Source of the DNA: Arsenophonus sp052171895
GTDB lineage: Bacteria > Pseudomonadota > Gammaproteobacteria > Enterobacterales > Enterobacteriaceae
Assembly (NCBI GenBank): GCA_052171895.1
Contig: JBQMRN010000011.1
Location: 1-39,229 of the forward strand
Reading direction: 5' to 3'
DNA: 39,229 nucleotides
A program made the translations under genes and the position numbers. Shown here piece after piece: positions 20,546 to 30,753 of the stretch. Every line of letters begins with the position of its first letter. Positions within the stretch are counted from its first letter, which is position 1. Below the pieces are notes generated by a model. That model saw only the letters and a list, made by a program, of their open reading frames with translations, was not told where the DNA came from and did not search any database.

Positions 20546-20869
20546 ATGATAATTGCTTTTAGAGTAAAAAAGAGACTTAGAATTAGGTTTAACACAAGTT
20601 GTACTTACTGAACAACCAGGAATTAGCCAACAGTTAGTTGAGTCAACTAAAAATGGGTGAAGCTGTATAATCAAAGAAATATCCTTGAATTATCTAATGC
20701 CATTGAATTTAACGCTGAATGCCTAATAAATACTAAAAACATAGTTTTAATTCCTGAAATTAATATTAAACGTATTCTATTACTCAGTAATGTTCAAGCA
20801 ATCATGTTAAAAGAAAATATTCACTTGATGGAATGTCAAGGCAATTTTGAATACTTCATTACTAGGTAA
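20546..20869 (+). pseudogene. XRE-family regulator (rightward)
   Basis: Start ATG at 20546 with AAGGA upstream; reads MIIAFRVKKR, then after shifts TQVVLTEQ-like and ISQQLVEST, KNGK, and finally the open frame 20657-20869 with NILELSNAIEFNAECLINTK. Helix-turn-helix domain at the start followed by a short C-terminal part with no known domain. Two frameshifts near 20575 and 20650. Pairs with the leftward regulator as in phage or plasmid immunity regions. Confidence 0.55.
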
Positions 20870-21470
20870 TGAAGATTAATGATAGTGCATTTCCTATCCG
20901 CTATAGAGTGGGATAGCTTGACCACTGAATTCAAGGAAGGAGATAATCATTGTTATAAATACTGAATTTGCATCTCATTCTTATGAATTCGTTTTTGCAA
21001 AAATGCTAATAATGAAGAAAGTTTCAAAAAGCATTAACCTTTAAGAATAGAAATAAACAACTTCAAGCTTATGTACATCTAAAATCCACGATTATCCAAC
21101 ACTTAGAACGTCTATATATGAGGTTCAGATCGTTGGAGTAATAGTTGAACACCGTATTTACCACCGTAAACGTTAGAACAGATTAAATATATTTTCTATT
21201 CTGTTTCTTTTCTAGCATTTTCCTATTAAAAATTAAGTAAAGGCTTTTCACAAACAAGAAAATTCTAAATAAAATAAAATCATAAATAAAACAATTTATT
21301 AAGTAATAATTTTCATAAAATAACAGCTTTTCTTGTTTACAGATATAAATTTTATAGTTTTGTTAATAAAAAAACAAGAAGGTAGTTTACCTATTCTTTA
21401 ACAATTTAAAAAGTTTAAAAAGCACAGATTTTCTATTTTTTATGGAGGGGGGAGAGACCACCGGCGCATA
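20870..21470. other. AT-rich stretch after the regulators
   Basis: No readable gene. Three occurrences of AAACAAGAA (near 21258, 21340 in reverse and 21373), two of them forming an inverted pair, could be sites for a DNA-binding protein but may be chance in AT-rich DNA. A run of six G at 21447-21452. Confidence 0.35.
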
Positions 21471-21473
21471 AAA

Positions 21474-21567
21474 TGTAATCTATCGTTAAATCTAATCCGG
21501 TTTGGCAAGAAAGATTATCCCCATTTTCTAAAAATACTCGTGAAAGGGTAACATTAACAGAGAAACC
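21474..21567 (+). pseudogene. Fragment cut by IS256 D, phage-replication-like
   Basis: The plus strand reads IVKSNPVWQERLSPFSKNTR, ERVTLTEKPSY and then runs into IS256 D. The short piece resembles the start of phage replication-type proteins, but it is too short for a firm call. Confidence 0.3.
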
Positions 21568-22594
21568 AAGTTATGCTAATTTCTGGTTTATGGGATTTTG
21601 AATATGATATCGTATCATCCTGATAATTAATTTCATAAATGATTTCAAGAATATAGAGATAATATGCCATGAAAATCCTACTCTAACTGGTATCCACGAA
21701 ACCAGATATTAGTTGTGATCCCTTGCATGAACTCATACGTAATGGTGCCGAAGCAAAGCAAGTGATAAACCACCTCCCTCAGCTGTTGAGGATGAGCTTC
21801 AAGCCATACTGAGATAATATGCTGAATTGCACCTTGTCGACGGAGACGAGCGTCTATTATATATTGTCGTCCGTAACGGTTATTTTCCACAGCGAACTAT
21901 ACAGACATGTATTTCCGATGTTGAGATTAAAGTGCCTAATGTCAGAGCAGGGATCCGCAGCAGCGACGAAATATACTTCAACAGCTAGTTGCTATCGCTT
22001 TACTTATCTGAAGCGTATAAAAGTGTCGAAGAGTTGCCCATAGCTCTGTCCCTGCAAGGCATTTTCCACCGGAGAATTTTATGAAGCTCTTGGAGTGCTA
22101 CATGGTAAAAAAGAAGATAGCCGCTTTGCCAGCGTATCATCAGCAGACTGAAACAGCAATGAATTGAAGAGCACAGGCAATGCTGCTTGCGTAATTTAAG
22201 CAATACGCGCTACGGTTATTTCTTATATTTCTTAGTCGATGGCATATACAGTCCTGTTAGGAAAGAAGATCTTCTTTGCCTGCTTGTCATTATTGGCGTC
22301 AGTGGCATGGACGTAAGGAATTCGTTGCGGTCAAAGATATTTATCAAAAGTCAAAATCTAACTACGCTGAACTTATGAATAGCCTGCGAGAGCCACTTCC
22401 TTAACCCTATCTTCCAGGCTTGCTAGTGGAGATATGGTGGTGCTCTTTATTTTTTGGAATGCAATGGCAAGATATTCTTGGAGACGCAGCAGAAACTCTG
22501 TTAACAACCTAAAATTTAAGAATGAATAACAGATTCACGAAGCATCATATTTAAACTTAGCCTGACAGGCATACACAAGCTTTGCTAATAACTT
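21568..22594 (+). mobile_element. IS256-family element D with internal deletion
   Basis: Ends match copies A, B and E. Plus-strand transposase pieces include the region DVEIKVPNVRAGIRSSDEIY-like near 21920-21980 and VDGIYSPVRKEDLLCLLVII near 22230-22290, then GMDVRN. Sequence jumps near 22490 from the ILG-DAA region to the extreme 3' end, a loss of about 450 bp compared with copy A. Inactive. It is the right-arm twin of copy B. Confidence 0.82.
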
Positions 22595-22881
22595 AAAAAA
22601 AAGTATAATTATATTAATTAATCTTCTAAAGATGAATAACTAATTGAAGTTTTGGATTGAATTAATAGTATGAATTAATCATGATAGTCATTAGTCAATT
22701 TTAATGATTAAAACTAAAAAAGTTTTACCTTGATAACTTAGCTAACTTTTGCTGTTGGCTTTTTTTTGAAATTTGAAAACTAAAAAGCTAGTATAAATGC
22801 GTTATGAGCATCAATAATTTTTAGCTGTATAAAATTAGGTATAATGATAAAGGTTGTGTGTTTGCTAGAAGAGCAATTATT

Positions 22882-23811
22882 TGTAGCCATGTCTGTATTT
22901 CAATTATTTTGCTTTCAAACAATCTTCTCCAGGCCAGATAATCCAGTAAATAAAACAACCCTACACCATGGAATCTACTCAGCCACCCTTTTTATCAGCT
23001 AATATAACTGTTCACATTTTGAATGTGGAATTTCTTACCAATAACTCTATTGGTTATCTAACCTTATTAGGCGATGGTGACTAATTTCATGCTCGTTGAC
23101 AAAGGTTTCCGTACTATTTAGCTTCATCCGAGCAAATGATGAACTCTTTATCGATGATCTAATCAAAAAAACGGGTAACACAACACGCTCTACATTAAAC
23201 TCTTCAAAAATCTCATAGCTCAGATGACCCCTGTCGATTTCTGGTGATGAAGACCGCGATTTCTTTTTTCTTTTTATCTCCTCCTTTTCCGGATTTTCTA
23301 GCTTTCTTATGTTGGATATAACCAATCCCTTTAAAGGATTCAAGGAAAAATGTTTCATCGACTTCAACAATAGTACTTAGTTCAGTTATGTTGGTTGTCA
23401 CCACTAAAGCAAGGAACCAGCCAGTGATGCCATCTAAACGCTGTTTTCAAATTAATGCCTGTTTGTTTTGCTAACTCCTGTAAAATCAAGGTATTCAACA
23501 TACATCAGAAGGATAACTAAACCATTTATGTTTCTGATGTAGTTTCTCTAGAGGACTTTCAGTAAAATTGTTCAATGTTTTTCTAGAATCGGAGATTTTG
23601 TAACTATAGCGCTGTAACCATAATAATATCCAAAGCGGATAATCTGTTTACTGGACAATATTGGCAGGATCAGGATAAAGTAGAATAATTTGCTTAAATA
23701 CATGAATCGAGATCACCTAACAGAGATTGTTGCTAAGCTAACTAATGAGATGCAGGTTTATATTAGCAGGGAGTGAGAAGAAAGAGTCTGTATGACTGTT
23801 TTCTTTTTCAT
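22882..23811 (-). pseudogene. IS1595-family transposase, right copy
   Basis: Right-arm twin of 8200-9134. The minus strand keeps STIVEVDETFFLESFKGIGY (23370-23310), RGHLSYEIFEEFNVERVVLP and the tail ending near 22885 with FYLPDYLAWRRLFE-like residues in shifted frames. The active-site phrase VDETFF is better preserved here than in the left copy. The original stop codon has become CAA. Several frameshifts. Inactive. Confidence 0.82.
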
Positions 23812-24065
23812 GGTAACTTAGATTGTAGCAAAATCCTTTATATCAGTATAAGGAATTTCTATCAAGAACTTCCTTGCCAAGGTAGCTAGAAATTAACATG
23901 CTACAAAATATAAAATACTACTCTGCTCACGAACATCTCCAAAACAGCGTAGCTCTACGCTACTCAGGCGTAACGTTCTACATTCAACGCTTCCAAATTC
24001 TTTTGATATAAGTTAGTAGTATTGGTGAATTGTATACATTTACTTTTGTTAAAAACCAAAGAAGA

Positions 24066-24251
24066 TTAAGTGTTGAATAATTTATTACCTTTACTGATAA
24101 CTGGATTTTGTCTTGATGATGTTATTGGTTTTACTTCTGATAAAAGCGCTTTTTTATATGCAGTATCATTGATAAGATCACCATTAATGGTTCCAATTAA
24201 ACCATGAACCTGAGTATCTCTATTATTTTTAGATATTAATGAAGAGTATTA
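24066..24251 (-). pseudogene. Gene Y, 3' end (right-arm copy)
   Basis: The best-kept Y tail: the minus strand reads SLISKNNRDTQVHGLIGTIN, GDLINDTAYKKALLSEVKPI, TSSRQNPVISKGNKLFNT and a TAA at 24066-24068 in one open frame. The 5' part is cut off by IS256 E at 24252. Unknown family. Immediately downstream the opposite strand carries the last codons of gene X. Confidence 0.55.
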
Positions 24252-25672
24252 GAGTTATTGGAAAATCTAGTGTATGCCGGTCAGGCTGCGTTCCACTCTG
24301 ATGGTTTGTGAATCTGTTCTCTATCCTTAAATTAGACGTTGTTTACCTACAAGCTAAAGGTTAAATCCCATTAGTCGGTTTCATCTTTTCTGAGCATATT
24401 CTACCAGCTTAAATACCATTGAATGGATATTTTTCTTGAACCATAGTTCTTTGCGCGTTAGATTCTTCGTAGCCTTACTCTACCGTAAAAGCCAATTCAA
24501 TCAGATTCGTTGCTATTACTGACGAACAAAGTGATCCGATGAGAAGTTGTAGAATGCTAGCAATTCTTCTCGATCTTTTTTTAGTTTCTTCATCCCTGAA
24601 AGATACTTCGCTGAAAATTTTGCCAACAAAACATTAATGACTTTATTATTAGCGGCATCATGGCTTTCTCTAGCTGTCCTACCCATCTTTTCCCAACAGC
24701 TTAGCCTTAACTTTTATTTGTATGCCTTTTTAGGAGGCTAGCCACTACATTAGGTATTTTTTATACAACAGCGTTGGTGCTGCGTATCCGAGAATACCTT
24801 TGCATTGTATTTTAAAAAACTAAGGGCACCGCCCCGTAGCAAGCCTGGGAGATAAGGTTAAGCTACATGCTTGCAGGGGCATTGAGAAGTTCAGCCAAGT
24901 TCGCTTTTGACTCTCGATAAGCATCTTCAACCGTAACAAACTTATTATGTCCATCATATTCAGTGACGCCGATGATGATACCTGCAGCCAAATGCGATCA
25001 TCTTGCCTGACAGAACTGTATATGCCATCAGCCAAAAAAATAAACGTAGCGGCGTATCGCTTAAATCATACAGGCACCATTTCCTGTGTTCTTCAAGCTA
25101 TTGCTATTTCAGTCTGCTGATTGAACTGCGGAAAATCATATGCTTTTCACCGAGAAATATCTATCTACAGCGTTTCATGAAAATTACCGGTGGAGCTCTC
25201 TCGGAGATGGCTGCCATGGTAGTAACTCTTCGACGTTTTTTGCACGCTTCAGATAAGTTGGTAGCAACAAGCTGTTGAAGCATATTCCGTTGCTACTGGC
25301 GCGGATCCCCATGATCTTGCACTTTAATCTCAACATCGCCCATAGCAGTTTGTATAGTTTGCTGTAATAAATAACCATTACGGACGACAGCATGAACACC
25401 CATCGATAAGTCGACGTTCAGTATATCGCCAGGGGGGGGACGCATGGCTTCGAGCTCACCCTAACAACGTGGTAGCCATCAGCTCTGCCTAGCACCATTA
25501 CGGATGAGTTCATGGAAAGGATCACAGGTAATATCTAGTTTTGCAAATACCGATATTTGTAAGGTAGATTTTTCATGGCATATCATCTCTCTATTGTTAA
25601 AATCATTCATGAAATCAATCAGCAGGATACGCCACCATCTCCAAAACCTCTACACCAGAAATAAGCATAACT
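24252..25672 (-). mobile_element. IS256-family element E
   Basis: Right-arm twin of copy A. The minus strand reads MLRLKCKIMGIRASSNGICF, NSLLLPTYLKRAKNVEELLP near 25330-25200 and MADGIYSSVRQDDRI near 25030. A private tract of eight G at 25432-25439 interrupts it; copy A lacks this. Terminal repeats at 24252 and 25672. Inactive. Confidence 0.85.
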
Positions 25673-25882
25673 CCAGAAGCAGTGTTGAAGAGATAAAAAC
25701 GGTATTTAAAGAAAAAAGCAGATACAATGAGTGTTGATGACATAAGAGAGCATTAAAAGGAAAATAGATAAAAATATCTGGTTATAACGATACGTGATGA
25801 TGCTACAAGTTAATTACATTTCATTGCTGATAAATCAGACAACGGCTATTTAGAAAGTAAAGAAACTGATATCATCATTTAG
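25673..25882 (+). pseudogene. Coiled-coil gene Z, 3' end, cut by IS256 (right)
   Basis: Twin of 6078-6285 with the same IS junction. It reads SSVEEIKTVFKEKSRYNEC, then, shifted, RALKGK, and ends near FIADKSDNGYLESKETDIII before TAG at 25880-25882. Unknown family. Confidence 0.5.
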
Positions 25883-26489
25883 TAGGGAAACAGCTGCCAT
25901 TGAGGTCAATAAATGGTTTAAATTAGATACAAAAATTCTTAAAAATCTTTTATTGCATGCTGTAATAATGCAATTAGCTATGTCACTTTAACAGATGTGA
26001 CTATATTTGATATAACTAATGAAAGTTTTATGTATATATACGTAGTCAATAGTAAGGTAAGGTGATCATCAAATTGTTACTGGATAGCGATAGGATGGTG
26101 ATTATTTTATCTCATTGAAGATGAGCAGTGTAACATCTAACGATCTCCATAGTTAGATGTGGGATGTGTAAGTGTGGAGATCCCAACTAATTCTCTGGAT
26201 ATCAATAAAAACGATCAGTTATAAAAAGAGCCCCTCTCGCAAAAATTTTTATCTGAAAATTAGATATATTGAAATATAAATAAAGACTTTCTTCCATTTC
26301 TGTCAAAAATCCTCAGTACTTTAATTAAAAATATCATGGGATAGAGGGGATATGTGTGGAAAAGAACTTTTCACATTAAAAATTCTATCGAATCAATCAA
26401 AAAATTCATTTTTTTATTTTTAGTTCATGTAAAATTAAATATATATCCTGGATATATAGCTATATATTACATTTAATTAGTTAATTAAA
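25883..26489. other. AT-rich spacer upstream of the right adhesin
   Basis: Inverted counterpart of 5461-6077. No gene seen; it includes the hairpin at 26132-26160 and a likely old promoter region. Confidence 0.5.
26132..26160. promoter_or_regulatory. Conserved hairpin, right arm
   Basis: AACATCTAAC pairs with GTTAGATGT around a 10-base loop; the twin is 5795-5824. The stem is kept in both arms. Confidence 0.4.
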
Positions 26490-27689
26490 TAAATCGCAAA
26501 ATGGAGATAAATAAATAAAAAAACAGTATTGGGCTATACTTACTGGGCTGTACAATGATGGGAGTATTAACAAATATTTCCTATCTTAGCAATAGGATCT
26601 GATTATATGAATAGGCTTAAACTTATGAAATCAAAACCGCATAAATAGCTGATGTTAATTCATATAGTGTGAGCAGTTTATGCGAATAGTAATGATGATA
26701 GTTCCGTCACGATAGATTTATTGAGTAATTTCTCTGCTGATTGAATCATTAGCATTAGGTAAAAACGCTGCTGCTTGTGAAATGAATTCAGTAGCACTCG
26801 GTGCAGATTTATTAATAAATAGCGAATATGCTAAAAATAGTAGAAGCTATTTTTAGCAGAAAAAGCTAATTAAATTAATTTTAAAACTATAATAGAAGTT
26901 TCTTTATGTAAAAATACCTGTAAGTATGGACTCCCTAAATTTGTTAGTAAAATCATCCATGTTATTGCACCAAGTAATGAAGACACTGATGAAGTTAATC
27001 TTTATCAATTAAAGAAAGTAAAATTGCCCATTGATGAGTGAATCAGTGAAGTAGATAAAATTAAAATAACTCGAAATAATCTAGAATGATTCTAAAGTTA
27101 GGCAAAGGGGGTATAAGTGTAGATGAAAATAACACTGATTTAATCATAAAACGACTAAAAAGAGATACACCATTGGTAGAAAGGAAAATTACTTAGAATT
27201 CCGATTGATCAATGTATATTGGCAAGGAAGTTAGAAGGCAGTCATATTTTTGTCTCTGGCAAGGATGGCGATAGAGTGATAAGTGCTGTGGCTAATAGTG
27301 TAAGAAATAGTGATGCAGTGAATGTTTATCAGTTAAATACGCTCAGGATGGACTATCACTAATTATAAGAATTAACTTGCACAAAATAGCTTACGGATAA
27401 ATATTCTTGAGAATAGGTTTTAAAAAAGGCGAAAATTAAATCAGAGGAAGGACTTCCAACCTCTGCGGTATTTTGTAGCCAGATTTTTCCAACCTTATTG
27501 GGATGGAGGTACAGTAAATTTTACGGCAAGTATTAGGGGGGTGTGTGGTGGTAATATGCTGCTTTCAGGCTCTAGCAATTTGTACAGACTATAGCGTATC
27601 ACTAAAAATTCAGCCTGTTAAAGCTTGGTTTGTTTATTCAGGCAATAATAATATTATGTATAATGTATCATTTATACCTTGAATGGTAA
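26490..27689 (+). pseudogene. Trimeric autotransporter adhesin (YadA-like), right copy
   Basis: Twin of 4182-5460 with the same order: NSVALGADLLINSEYAKNSR near 26785-26845; TKFVSKIIHVIAPSNEDTDE, VNLYQLKKVKL near 26935-27030; RVISAVANSVRNSDAVNVYQ, LNTL near 27270-27345; ILENRF coiled coil near 27405; anchor start near 27440; and the C-terminal NNNIMYNVSF near 27645, with the stop region at 27687-27689. A run of six G at 27536-27541 is absent from the left copy and shifts the anchor frame. The lesions differ between the copies, so the gene was probably intact or less damaged when duplicated. Confidence 0.75.
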
Positions 27690-28027
27690 TCCTGTTAAAT
27701 TTTACAATAGTTTCCAGAAAAATCGATGGAGACTATTGCCATTCTCACTCTTATTAGAAGTAGAATGATATTAGCCGTATTGTAGGAAGCAATTAAGGTT
27801 AACTTATTGCTGTTTTCAATGGATTGGATCATGAGTGCTTTGCTTCTAATAGTTGTTTCATTTCACGAAGGACTGTTTTGAGATCTTCCTTAATTACCGA
27901 ACTAAACGATGAATCACTTGTTTTCCAACATGAAAAACAGCGGATTTTAGCCGTGTTAGTCATGCCATAAATCTGTTGACATTCTTTTATAATTATTGCT
28001 ATTTGATTAACTTAGAAATGTTGAGGT

Positions 28028-28051
28028 GTAATGCGACTGAGGTCGCATTAC
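28028..28051. promoter_or_regulatory. Perfect 10-bp hairpin, right arm
   Basis: GTAATGCGAC, TGAG, GTCGCATTAC. The left-arm equivalent near 3818-3841 has the same outline with one mismatch in the stem. Lies between unknown remnants; possibly a terminator without a T-run. Confidence 0.45.
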
Positions 28052-28249
28052 TGGAGAGTATATCAGATATTTTGTGTGCATGCTTTCTTAAATCTGAATT
28101 TATTAGCCATGCTCTAGACTAGATGAGTCAGATTGGTAGTATCGTTATCGTTTAAGCGTTCATGGTTAAGAAATTAAATTGCCATTTAATTAAAGATCAA
28201 AAGCCATCCCTTATTGTTACGGCTTTCTTAGCAGCATTAACACGGCATG

Positions 28250-29340
28250 CTGATTAACGATGTGCTCGTCAACAAGACCTCAATCGCGCAGATATAAAAA
28301 CTTTTTTCAGTTTAACTGTGACCACGGAATGGGCGGCTGGCAGATTTTTACCCAAATAGGATGGAATATCCCAGATAGATAGGCAGTCTTTTGATTTAGA
28401 CGGTTTACTGACGCTAAAAGCCTTTCCGGCCAGCGCCCGTTTTCAAGCACCCCTCATCGTGTAAGCGGCGATTCTTATCGCTTTTCACTATGATGCGCCA
28501 TGATATTATCCGGTTATATCTTGTGGCTGACACAGAGGTAATCATTACTCATCAGGAAAGGTTACGTCAAGCCAACGTGTGTACGGAATGGCTAGCACAA
28601 GCAACCGGCGCAAACATTCCATGTGTTCTGGGTTTCCTATAACATGAGAGTCCACGTGCTTAATGCTCTTTATTAACGCTTGTGCAGAACGCTGGTAAAA
28701 AATCCCGTTTGTCGCTGGCTGGTTTTGTTGAGGGTGCCTAGCTTTAAAGAAGCATACTACGTCTCAGAAAGAGACGTTACGACTGGAATACAGCAAAACT
28801 AGTTGGCGATTTTATTTACCGGATCAAAGAGGTTTACGCGGGGGAAGAGCCGCCGCCATATTTCAATTTATCCGATCATGGTGATACCGCTGGTTTTAGT
28901 CAATCAATAACCTTTACCTCCTCTACGGAGGCCTCGACCTTTGTCGAGGCAGATAGCCAGATATAGGGATTAAGCACTTTTTTGAAATGGATGCGCTTAC
29001 CGATTAACCTACAGAAAGAAAATAACCGTTAGATCAGTCCTAATGGTGAAGAGGTGATTTTATCGTGGCTAGTTTCAATTTTCACTGGAAACTAGCATCC
29101 ACACGAGCTTCTGTTTGATGAATTGGACGATCTGGAGTTTACGCCTGTATGTCATTACAATCAATTAGAGGGGAATTAAGTTAGCGGATAGAAATAAAAT
29201 TAGATGAAAATCATAAGTACGGCCTATTCATTTCTGTGTACTTAAGTGGCATTGCATATCCCAAAATACCCTCGCTATTTCCCCATCAGGAACCAGTAAT
29301 GGAAGAATAGACCCTGTAATGATTAGAGAAGATACAGGGC
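28250..29340 (+). pseudogene. Unknown gene cluster remnant, right copy
   Basis: Plus-strand pieces parallel 2400-3640: NRADIKTFFSLTVTTEWAAG near 28280-28340, SFDLDGLLTLKAFPASARFQ near 28388-28447, RLRQANVCTEWLAQATGANI near 28560-28620, FDELDDLEFTPVCHYNQLEG near 29117-29175, and LDENHKYGLFISVYLSGIAY, PKIPSLFPHQEPVMEE near 29203-29308. Frameshifts and stops divide them. GC content is higher than around it. I do not recognise the family. Confidence 0.45.
28931..28950. promoter_or_regulatory. GC-rich perfect hairpin inside the remnant
   Basis: GCCTCGAC, CTTT, GTCGAGGC: an 8-bp perfect stem, preceded by CCTC-TACG-GAGG. The left arm has lost it. It may be part of the coding sequence. Confidence 0.35.
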
Positions 29341-29385
29341 AAAACCGTCATACCTGAAGGTAAATAAGCTTTGTCCACGCAAAAC

Positions 29386-29945
29386 ATCTTCAGCACAAAC
29401 TGGAAGAGTTCGGTATAGATGCCAGAACGGCGATATTCTATTATCATTTCGGTGGCCTTACCATCGCTTGAATAAATTTATGGTTAGTAACAAGAAGCTG
29501 ATTACGCGTTTTGTGCTCTTCGATGGAAAGCTACCAGAATTACGGCAGGAAAAGCAGGATGCACTAGGACCCGTTTTTGATTGAGACGCTTATGCTAAAA
29601 AATTCTTATGGTTATATACTGCTATAACAGAAATAGAAATACAGGTTACGTTAAAAATTAATTGTAAAGCCTAGCTAATTAATTTTTAACGCAATGAATG
29701 AAGGTAATATGCATTGAACAAGTGAGATTTTATTGAATTACTAAACCGCTATCAAAGTGATAGCGCCTCTCTCTTCTCTATAGAGATATTTTCATGCAAG
29801 GGATAGACTAGACTTTTCTTGACTTAAAACTAAGGCGTACGAATATAGGTAGAATTTTATGTGGAAAATACTTCTTACTGGATTTTAATAAATTAAAAGG
29901 TTATCCAATTTTAAAAAAAATATAAATGTTTGACGATTAGAAAGT
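29386..29945. other. Single-copy stretch with one readable fragment
   Basis: Plus-strand fragments near 29475-29590 read NLWLV-like and KKLITRFVLFDGKLPELRQE, KQDALGPVFD, an unrecognised dead gene. A hairpin CGCTATCA, AAG, TGATAGCG at 29747-29765 is followed by CCTCTCTCTTCTC and may terminate it. The rest is AT-rich without genes. Confidence 0.4.
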
Positions 29946-29948
29946 GTT

Positions 29949-30335
29949 ATGAATATTAAAGTGTATCTTCACCTATCTTACTGCTAAGTGAAGATGAAAC
30001 TGAAATCTATTGTAGACTTAACCGTTTAATCCCTGAAGGTGTTGTTGTTTTTGTAAAACTAAAACTGTCGGGATTTTTAACACCTACTGCTGAATATGGA
30101 ACATAACTATTTTACCAGGAACTTCCTGGAAGTGAAGAATCAAACAATACATTTTGTATTGTTTGATCTAAAGAATAAAAAAGTATGCAAGGTAATTACG
30201 TTTTACAAGAATCTAAAAAAACAGACATTCAGTGAATTAAAAAAGTTTTTGGATACTGGTAAACTTCCTTTAATAGAAGTTGGCAGTATTGCTGAATTGT
30301 ATAAAATTACTTTTCTTGAAAACAAAGAAAATTAA
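29949..30335 (+). pseudogene. Gene X, small unknown gene
   Basis: From ATG at 29949: MNIKVYLHLSYC, a stop, then in another frame LLSEDETEIYCRLNRLIPEG, VVVFVKLKLSGFLTPTAEYG, and then the open frame 30096-30335 reading FVLFDLKNKKVCKVITFYKN and GKLPLIEVGSIAELYKITFL. Two frameshifts. Its last codons also occur next to gene Y in both arms (near 24010-24065 and 7950-8000). The stop overlaps the gene Y stop on the other strand (TTAA at 30332-30335). Two perfect palindromes lie inside (30115-30129 and 30139-30167). Family unknown. Confidence 0.45.
30115..30167. promoter_or_regulatory. Two adjacent perfect palindromes
   Basis: CCAGGAA-C-TTCCTGG (30115-30129) and ATCAAACAATAC-ATTTT-GTATTGTTTGAT (30139-30167, 12-bp stem), separated by 9 bases. 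Perfect stems of this length in decayed DNA suggest a site for a dimeric DNA-binding protein, a resolution site or an RNA structure. Confidence 0.5.
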
Positions 30336-30520
30336 GTGTTGAATAATTTATTGGCTTTACTAATAACCGGATTTTGTGTTGATAATATCATTGGTTTTAC
30401 TTCTTGTAAAATTGTTTTTTATATGAAGTATCATTGATTAAGTCGCCATTAATGGGTCCAATTAAAGCTAGAACCTGAGTATTTGTATTATTTTAGATTT
30501 TAATGAAAAGTATTCTGATT
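30332..30520 (-). pseudogene. Gene Y, 3' end (third copy)
   Basis: Minus strand, in two frames: NTNTQVLALIGPINGDLIND, TSYKKQ, then QEVKPMILSTQNPVISKANK, LFNT and stop. Not adjacent to an IS here, but upstream (above 30520) the sequence is unrelated to any recognisable gene start. It converges on gene X with overlapping stops. Confidence 0.5.
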
Positions 30521-30753
30521 AGATTATGGGGGAGATGGATATCCACGCAGTCCATCCATTATCAGATAATAGTGGGTCGTCGCGTACTCGTTTTTATCAT
30601 GCAACAATTTTCGTTTTCTTTACCGTTATTTACCTGAGAAATCTTCTAGTCTAGAAAAATCGCCACAATACTATTTACTAGTATTGATAACGATGTCTCT
30701 TTTACAAGAAAAGAAGCTATCAGTAAGGATAAACGCTCATCAATTTTTTTAAA

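Larger units (their letters stand above)
21568..29385. repeat. Right arm of the large inner inverted repeat
   Basis: Inverted partner of 2500-10884. It is shorter mainly because IS256 copy D (21568-22594) has lost about 450 bp internally. Its outer boundary is near 29385, after which similarity to the left arm ends. Confidence 0.88.

Noticed and set aside
21250..21380. Three AAACAAGAA motifs as operators or iterons
   Set aside because: Short, irregularly spaced and in very AT-rich DNA; expected by chance.
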